In this document: positions 50,763-64,000 of the stretch, piece by piece
How positions within the stretch are numbered: position 1 is the first letter of the stretch
Layout of the letters: every line of letters starts with the position of its first letter
NCBI RefSeq assembly: GCF_046297895.1
Contig: NZ_JBKBHC010000005.1
Location: 326,676 to 390,675 of the forward strand
Source of the DNA: Ferrovibrio sp046297895
Lineage (GTDB): Bacteria; Pseudomonadota; Alphaproteobacteria; Ferrovibrionales; Ferrovibrionaceae
DNA length: 64,000 nucleotides
Direction: 5' to 3'
The notes under the pieces: model-generated
What the model was told of the DNA's origin: nothing
What the model saw: the letters and a program-made list of their open reading frames with translations, nothing else
Database searches by the model: none
Program-made: the position numbers and the translations under genes

Positions 50763-51521
50763 TCAGGCGCGCAGAAGAATGTCCAAAACCCGGGCACGGG
50801 CCAGCGGCAGCGGCGCATGCAACTGGGCGAACAGGCGGTTTTCCAGGAAATGGCCGGTGAGCGCAAAACCATCCAGCACGTCCTGCCGCGAATCGTGTAC
50901 CCCTGCTCCCTCCGCTGTTCTTCCGCTGCGACCCGGCACCAGGAAGGCTGGCAGAGCCAGCAGGCGGTCGGCATAGGGCGCGGCGGCCTCGGCCGAGACG
51001 GCGCGGCCGGTGCGCGGCGAAACATGGGTGAGGTTGTCGGGCGCGCCAGTGGCGGCGCAGCTGTCCAGATCGAGGCCATAGCCCATCTCGGCCAGCAGGC
51101 CGATCTCCCAGCGCACATAGAGCGCGCCCCAGGATTCGGGTTCGGGCAGATCGGCCATCAGCGAGAACAGCGCCCGGGTGGCGGCGAACAGATTCGGGTG
51201 CGGCTCGCGCTCGGGCAGAGCGGCATCGACCATGGCGCAGGCGCAGCTTAAAGCCGCCAGCCGTGCCGGATCGTCCAGCATCAGTGCGGCGGGATGCTGC
51301 AGGGCTTCCAGGGTGTAGTAGCCAAGCTGCTCGGACAGCCGCGCGCGCCACTCCGCCCGCACGACCTGCCCCGGCTGGATCGCGCCGCCGGACTTGCTCT
51401 GGCCCGAGCCGCGCAGCAGCCCGGCATGACGGCCATGGGATTCGGTCAGCAGCGAGAGAATGCGGGCATTCTCGCCGTGATGCCGCACGCTGAGGACAAC
51501 GCCTTCATCCTGCCAGTCCAT
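50763..51521 (-). CDS. recO: DNA repair protein RecO
   Basis: A 252-residue RecO. The N-terminal OB-fold begins MDWQDEGVVLSVRHHGENARILSLLTESHGRHAGLLRGSGQSKSGGAIQPGQVV. RecO helps RecF/RecR load RecA onto gapped ssDNA; RecO binds DNA and SSB. A helical C-terminal part contains the conserved GYGLDLDSCAATG block, which in many RecO proteins holds zinc-binding Cys; here only one Cys of that set is seen. The gene has its own start 51521 and is transcribed before parC. Confidence 0.92.
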   Translation of the reverse strand: MDWQDEGVVLSVRHHGENARILSLLTESHGRHAGLLRGSGQSKSGGAIQPGQVVRAEWRARLSEQLGYYTLEALQHPAALMLDDPARLAALSCACAMVDAALPEREPHPNLFAATRALFSLMADLPEPESWGALYVRWEIGLLAEMGYGLDLDSCAATGAPDNLTHVSPRTGRAVSAEAAAPYADRLLALPAFLVPGRSGRTAEGAGVHDSRQDVLDGFALTGHFLENRLFAQLHAPLPLARARVLDILLRA

Positions 51522-51558
51522 GCTTACGGCTTATGGTGATTCTCGGTATCCGGCAAGC

Positions 51559-51585
51559 AAAAGGGCGGGCCTTGCGGGCCCGCCC
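51559..51585 (-). terminator. Terminator downstream of rpoC
   Basis: On the minus strand GGGCGGGCC (51585-51577) pairs with GGCCCGCCC (51571-51563), then TTTT (51562-51559). The hairpin lies below the rpoC stop, on the far side of the assembly gap. A degraded copy of the same hairpin (51640-51665) appears on the rpoC side. Confidence 0.7.
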
Positions 51586-51618
51586 GTCTCGAATTGGCAA
51601 GAACCGACTGCTTATTAG

Positions 51619-51628
51619 NNNNNNNNNN
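51619..51628. other. Assembly gap (10 N)
   Basis: Ten undetermined bases. The 52 bases before the gap and the stretch from about 51643 to 51695 align at roughly the same length with about four of five bases identical, including the hairpin and a ...GGCAnGAACCGAnnGCTTATT... block. This suggests overlapping, error-rich contig ends rather than a missing segment. Confidence 0.9.
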
Positions 51629-51689
51629 CTCACTCCAACGGGGGGGCCCGCGCGGCCCCCCCCTTCTCTATTTGGCATGAACCGAAGGC

Positions 51690-56012
<4,323 letters not shown>

Positions 56013-56047
56013 GTCTGTCTCCTATCGGAGGATGCGTTGCGTGATGA

Positions 56048-60145
<4,098 letters not shown>

Positions 60146-60351
60146 GTCTGTCCCAAATCTATATCTGTGCGGCGTAGGTCACGCCGCGCGGGGTTCGGAC
60201 AGCGATGAATTTCACGGGCCCATTATCCCGCCGGGCGATCGCCGCGCCCAAAATCCGAAAACCGCATCGACCCGCCGGAAATCCCGCGGCGGACGGGGGT
60301 GTGTAAAAACGGCAAAAGCCCCGGCGACCCGGAGCGGCATTCAAGCCAGTG

Positions 60352-60379
60352 TCGGGGCAGGCCACACCGGGCCTGCCCC
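60352..60379 (-). terminator. Hairpin in the rplL-rpoB intergenic region
   Basis: An 11-bp perfect stem (CGGGGCAGGCC 60352-60362 with GGCCTGCCCCG 60369-60379), 18 bases past the rplL stop, lacks a T-run. Position suggests the partial attenuator or RNase processing site known between rplL and rpoB in other bacteria. Confidence 0.5.
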
Positions 60380-60396
60380 GCACCTGTACGCGGACC

Positions 60397-60777
<381 letters not shown>

Positions 60778-60841
60778 TTGAGTGACTCCTAAGTGTGTAG
60801 GTTCGATACCTGGTTAGACAGTTACGGTTCGACTTGCGACC

Positions 60842-61351
60842 TTAACCCTTGGTGGCATAAGCATTGAGCACGCGGGCCAGCTGGCCGGCGGGCGCCTGCA
60901 CGACGCCGGCGACCTTGGTCGCAGGCGCGTTGAGCAGGCCGATGATCTTGCCGCGCAGTTCGTCGAGCGACGGCAAGGTCGCCAAGGCTTTCACGCCTTC
61001 CGCATTCAGGACGGTTTCGCCCATGGCGCCGCCAACAACGACGAACTTGTCGTTCTTCTTGGCGAACTCCACGGCGACCTTCGCTGCCGCGACCGGATCA
61101 TTGGCATAAGCAATGCCGGTCGGACCCTTGAAGAGGTTCTTCAGGGATGCGTAGGGCGTGCCCTCGAGGGCAAGGCAGACAAGACGGTTTTTCGCGACCT
61201 TGAAGCTGGCGCCAGCGGCCTTCATCTGACGGCGCAGCTCAGTCACCTGAGCGACGGTCAGACCGCTGTTCTGTGTAACAACCACAACTTCGGTCTTCGA
61301 GAAGACCTGCTTGAGGCTGTCCACCAGCTCCTGTTTTTGAGCACGATCCAC
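60842..61351 (-). CDS. rplJ: 50S ribosomal protein L10
   Basis: A 169-residue L10 with VDRAQKQELVDSLKQVF, VVTQNSGLTVAQVTELRRQMKAAGASFKVAKNRL, GPTGIAYANDPVAAAKV and a C-terminal helical tail that binds L12 dimers. The GTG at 61351 is used: GGAGA lies 6 bases upstream and the family starts with (V/M)DRAQK. The frame is open to 61369, so the start is a judgement. L10 with L12 represses its own operon through the leader. Confidence 0.95.
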   Translation of the reverse strand: MDRAQKQELVDSLKQVFSKTEVVVVTQNSGLTVAQVTELRRQMKAAGASFKVAKNRLVCLALEGTPYASLKNLFKGPTGIAYANDPVAAAKVAVEFAKKNDKFVVVGGAMGETVLNAEGVKALATLPSLDELRGKIIGLLNAPATKVAGVVQAPAGQLARVLNAYATKG

Positions 61352-61695
61352 TGCTCGTCTCCTAAACAAGGCTCGGGCTTGCGCCCGATCCTGGTTGGCA
61401 CTTGAGCGATCGACTTGGTCGCCCCGGCTTTGTCGTTACCGACGCCGCCGTACTGCGGCAAACCGATCACCCGGTTCGCCTGTCCCAGGGCTCGAACCTT
61501 CGCGGAGCCGGACTGAAAGTCGGCCCATCGAAAATTCTGTTCCCCGTCTATGCAGGTGGCCATTCCCATTAAACCCTTCCGCTCGAAAGCTTCCGGGGGC
61601 CTGCAGTCTCGGACAGGTTGCGGACATCCAGGTTGCCCTGGAAGCCGCTTCGCCGGCCCCTCCCTGAGGGAAGGCCCGGCGAAACTCTTCACGCG
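61352..61695 (-). promoter_or_regulatory. Ribosomal protein L10 leader region
   Basis: The 344 bases between rplA and rplJ on the minus strand lack a coding gene. They begin with a GC-rich hairpin at 61651-61681 (GCCGGGCC... pairing with GGCCGGCG across TCA) just after rplA. The position matches the L10 leader, which binds the L10-L12 complex for feedback control. I cannot verify the family secondary structure by eye. Confidence 0.5.
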
Positions 61696-62412
61696 TTAGG
61701 CAGCAGCCTTTTCGCCGCCGCCGAGCGCGTCGCTCAGCTCGATGCGCACGCCCGGACCCATGGTCGAGGAGAGTGCGATCTTCTTCACGTAATGACCCTT
61801 CACGCCAGTCGGCTTGGCCTTCATCACGGCATCGATGAACGCCTTCACATTGGCGAGGATCTGCTCCTCGGTGAAAGACGCCTTGGCGATGCCGGCATGG
61901 ATCAGGCCGGCCTTCTCGACGCGGAACTCGACCTGGCCGCCCTTGGCCGCCTTCACGGCGCCGGCGACGTCCATGGTGACCGAGCCCAGCTTCGGGTTCG
62001 GCATCAGGCCGCGCGGGCCCAGCACCTTACCCAGCTTGCCCACCACTGCCATCATGTCGGGCGTGGCGATGCAGCGGTCGAATTCGATCTTGCCGCCGTT
62101 GACGATTTCGGCCAGGTCGTCGGCACCGACCAGGTCGGCACCGGCCTTCTTGGCCTCCTCTGCCTTCGCGCCCTTGGCGAAGACGGCGACGCGAACCGAC
62201 TTGCCGGTGCCCGACGGCATGGTGACCACGCCGCGCACCATCTGGTCGGCGTGACGGGGATCGACGCCAAGATTCATCGCGATCTCGATGGTCTCGTCGA
62301 ACTTGGCCTTGGCATTGGCCTTCACCATCTTGACGGCCTGGGTGAGGCCGTAACGAAGATCGGGGTTAACGGTCTTGGCGGCCGCAGTGTAGCGCTTGCC
62401 CTTGTTGCTCAT
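61696..62412 (-). CDS. rplA: 50S ribosomal protein L1
   Basis: A 238-residue L1: MSNKGKRYTAAAKTVNPD, then ALGVDPRHADQMVRG-type NLGVDPRHADQMVRGVVTMPSGTGKSVRVAVF, GKVLGPRGLMPNPKLGSVT and the C-terminal TMGPGVRIEL. It binds 23S rRNA near the E site and also its own mRNA leader for feedback. It follows rplK by 15 bases. Confidence 0.98.
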   Translation of the reverse strand: MSNKGKRYTAAAKTVNPDLRYGLTQAVKMVKANAKAKFDETIEIAMNLGVDPRHADQMVRGVVTMPSGTGKSVRVAVFAKGAKAEEAKKAGADLVGADDLAEIVNGGKIEFDRCIATPDMMAVVGKLGKVLGPRGLMPNPKLGSVTMDVAGAVKAAKGGQVEFRVEKAGLIHAGIAKASFTEEQILANVKAFIDAVMKAKPTGVKGHYVKKIALSSTMGPGVRIELSDALGGGEKAAA

Positions 62413-62427
62413 GATCCAGATCTCCCC

Positions 62428-62862
62428 TTACTCGCCACGCACGTCCAGGCCCATCGAACGGGCCGAACCGATGATCATGCGGCAGGCCGCATCGATGTCG
62501 TGGGCGTTGAGATCCTTCATCTTCTGCTTGGCGATCTCGCGCACCTGATCCATCGTCACCGCACCCACCTTCTCGCCGCGACCGGTCAACTTGGCGCCGG
62601 ACTTGATCTTGGCGGCCTTCTTCAGGAAGTAGGTCACCGGCGGGGTCTTGGTGATGAAGGTGAACGAACGGTCCGAATACACGGTGATCACCACCGGGAT
62701 CGGCATGTCCTGCTCGAGATCCTTGGTCTGCGCGTTGAACGCCTTGCAGAATTCCATGATGTTGACGCCGCGCTGGCCCAGGGCCGGGCCGATCGGCGGC
62801 GACGGGTTGGCCTTGCCGGCCGGAACCTGCAGCTTGATGTAGCCTTCAATCTTCTTCGCCAT
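62428..62862 (-). CDS. rplK: 50S ribosomal protein L11
   Basis: A 144-residue L11: IKLQVPAGKANPSPPIGPALGQRGVNIMEFCKAFNAQT (proline-rich, thiostrepton region), then TPPVTYFLKKAAKI and KMKDLNAHDIDAACRMIIGSARSMGL (rRNA-binding C-domain). Family length is 140-150. The upstream spacer (62863-63002) has a small dyad CCGGGC (62969-62974) / GCCCGG (62982-62987). Confidence 0.98.
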   Translation of the reverse strand: MAKKIEGYIKLQVPAGKANPSPPIGPALGQRGVNIMEFCKAFNAQTKDLEQDMPIPVVITVYSDRSFTFITKTPPVTYFLKKAAKIKSGAKLTGRGEKVGAVTMDQVREIAKQKMKDLNAHDIDAACRMIIGSARSMGLDVRGE

Positions 62863-63002
62863 ACTCTGTTCCTTTCCTGCCTGGGACAGTTGCGTCCCGT
62901 TAGCGGAGGCGCGGTGCGATCAGGATCGGTCCGGCGAAATGGACCTTAGCTGTCTCCCACGCGGTGAACCGGGCGATACGAGCCCGGGTACTCGCAACCA
63001 GA

Positions 63003-63533
63003 TCAGAGCTTCTCGACCTGGCTGTATTCCAGTTCCACCGGGGTGGCGCGACCGAAGATCGACACCGCCACCTTGAGGCGGGCGCGTTCTTCGTCGACTT
63101 CCTCCACCACGCCGGAAAACGACGTGAACGGGCCGTCGGCGACGCGCACCTGCTCGCCCACCTCGAAGGTGATCGAAGGCTTCGGATGCTCGACGCCTTC
63201 CTTCACCTGATTGGCGATCCGCTGCGCCTCGGCCTCCGTGATAGGCGACGGCTTGCCGCCCGAACTCAGGAAGCCGGTGACCTTCGGCGTGTTCTTGACG
63301 AGATGGTAGGTCTCATCGGTCATTTCCATCTTCACCAGCACGTAGCCGGGGAAAAACTTGCGTTCGGCATTGACCTTCTGGCCGCGGCGGACTTCCACCA
63401 CTTCCTCGGTCGGCACCAGCACCTCTTCGAAAAGATCGCTCATGCCCTTCTGCGCCGCGCCGTCGCGGATCGCCTGGGCGACCTTCTTCTCGAAGTTCGA
63501 ATAAACGTGGACGATGTACCAACGGGCCGCCAT
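63003..63533 (-). CDS. nusG: Transcription termination/antitermination protein NusG
   Basis: A 176-residue NusG. The NGN domain is WYIVHVYSNFEKKVAQAIRDGA...VPTEEVVEVRRGQKVNAERKFFPGYVLVKMEM (residues 4-75), and the KOW domain is FEVGEQVRVADGPFTSFSGVVEEVDEERARLKVAVSIFGRATPVELEYSQVEKL (C-terminal). It couples polymerase to Rho and ribosomal S10. It starts 2 bases after secE. Confidence 0.98.
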   Translation of the reverse strand: MAARWYIVHVYSNFEKKVAQAIRDGAAQKGMSDLFEEVLVPTEEVVEVRRGQKVNAERKFFPGYVLVKMEMTDETYHLVKNTPKVTGFLSSGGKPSPITEAEAQRIANQVKEGVEHPKPSITFEVGEQVRVADGPFTSFSGVVEEVDEERARLKVAVSIFGRATPVELEYSQVEKL

Positions 63534-63535
63534 CG

Positions 63536-63733
63536 TCAGCTCCCCAGGCCGAGGATCAACTGCACGGCAAAGCGCAGGATCGAGTCGACCGCAAAAAAGA
63601 ACAGCGCAGCGATCAGCCCCATGACGAAAACCATCGCCGTGGTGATCAGGGTTTCCTTGCGGCTCGGCCAGGTGACCTTGGACGTCTCCTGCCGGACCTG
63701 CCGGAAGAACTCGATCGGACTGACTTTCGCCAT
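63536..63733 (-). CDS. secE: Preprotein translocase subunit SecE
   Basis: A 65-residue single-span SecE: amphipathic FFRQVRQETSKVTWPSRKETLIT, then the membrane helix TAMVFVMGLIAALFFFAVDSI. This is the short form without the extra N-terminal helices found in E. coli. It stabilises SecY in the channel. It lies 43 bases after tRNA-Trp and 2 bases before nusG. Confidence 0.97.
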   Translation of the reverse strand: MAKVSPIEFFRQVRQETSKVTWPSRKETLITTAMVFVMGLIAALFFFAVDSILRFAVQLILGLGS

Positions 63734-63775
63734 CGCCTTGCTACCTACCTGTACTCTTGTCTGTCTGCGTCACGC

Positions 63776-63852
63776 TGGCAGGGGTGGAGGGACTCGAACC
63801 CCCAACCCCCGGTTTTGGAGACCGGTGCTCTAGCCAATTGAGCTACACCCCT
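63776..63852 (-). tRNA. trnW: tRNA-Trp (CCA anticodon)
   Basis: Minus-strand cloverleaf: acceptor AGGGGTG pairs with CACCCCT; D arm GCTC...GAGC; anticodon stem CCGGT/ACCGG with loop CTCCAAA (anticodon CCA); T arm with loop TTCGAGT; discriminator G and encoded CCA (63778-63776). It lies between tuf and secE, the usual place. Confidence 0.97.
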
Positions 63853-63875
63853 GCACGCGCGTCAGACCTTCGCAA

Positions 63876-64000
63876 TCAAGCGATGATCTTGGCGACGACG
63901 CCGGCGCCGACGGTGCGGCCGCCTTCGCGGATGGCGAAGCGCAGGCCCTCGTCCATGGCGATCGGCGCGATCAGCTCGACGTCCATCGCCACGTTGTCGC
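63876..64000 (-). CDS. tuf: Elongation factor Tu, C-terminal end (cut by window edge)
   Basis: The last 40 or so residues are visible: DNVAMDVELIAPIAMDEGLRFAIREGGRTVGAGVVAKIIA, the conserved domain-III end of EF-Tu, with TGA at 63876-63878. The gene continues past 64000. This is the copy commonly linked to tRNA-Trp-secE-nusG. Confidence 0.97.
   Translation of the reverse strand, partial: DNVAMDVELIAPIAMDEGLRFAIREGGRTVGAGVVAKIIA

Overview
The window is GC-rich chromosomal DNA from an alphaproteobacterium, most likely a Rhodospirillales-type lineage; the genus cannot be fixed from the sequence alone. Evidence: a divK-pleD pair, a phasin (polyhydroxyalkanoate granule protein), an EipB-type DUF1849 envelope protein, heme A synthase of the alphaproteobacterial type, a D-Ala-D-Ala carboxypeptidase fused to a SPOR domain, a clpS-clpA pair, and the tuf / tRNA-Trp / secE / nusG / rplKAJL / rpoBC order. 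Almost every base is in a real gene. Most long antisense reading frames are GC-driven shadows.

Layout. 0-15.5 kb: core and signalling genes (muconolactone isomerase-like duplication, YchJ, PAS_5, topA-rnr-GDPD, CorA-DUF983-two NUDIX, rpmG, pleD/divK, HAD, ROK kinase, EipB). 15.5-17.8 kb: the only clearly accessory patch. It has a 10-bp tandem repeat array, a TumE/TumA-type toxin-antitoxin pair whose start lies inside two palindromic operators, an RX4H (HEPN-like) protein of unknown function, a REP-like palindrome and a small secreted His-rich protein. 18-23 kb: GGDEF protein, tandem RidA paralogues, second GDPD, FemAB-like acyltransferase, HIT and SEL1/TPR proteins. 22.9-26.5 kb: a peptide-type ABC importer (substrate-binding protein and two permeases) with no ATPase genes beside it. 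26.7-31 kb: clpSA, phasin with a good promoter, and an orphan lipoprotein. 31-40 kb: DacA-type PBP, membrane adenylate cyclase, MFS transporter, galU-ugd (UDP-glucose to UDP-glucuronate), enoyl-CoA hydratase, CoA-binding protein and MetY. 40-43.4 kb: divergent pobR/pobA (4-hydroxybenzoate to protocatechuate) and a second MFS transporter. 43.4-51.5 kb: ctaA-cutA, acyl-CoA ligase, uppP, a 26-residue membrane microprotein, a GIY-YIG/Myb-like protein, parC and recO. 51.6-64 kb: the RNA polymerase / ribosomal protein super-operon on the minus strand, ending in the 3' end of tuf.

A 10-N assembly gap sits at 51619-51628 between recO and the end of rpoC. Its two flanks look like degraded copies of each other, so the contigs probably overlap rather than lack sequence.

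The items most worth a second look are the TA operon with its phased operators, the 10-bp helical-phase repeat array, the GIY-YIG plus Myb-like fusion, the microprotein at 47589, and the TGCN3GCA sites around the phasin promoter. I see no CRISPR array, rRNA, transposase or integrase.
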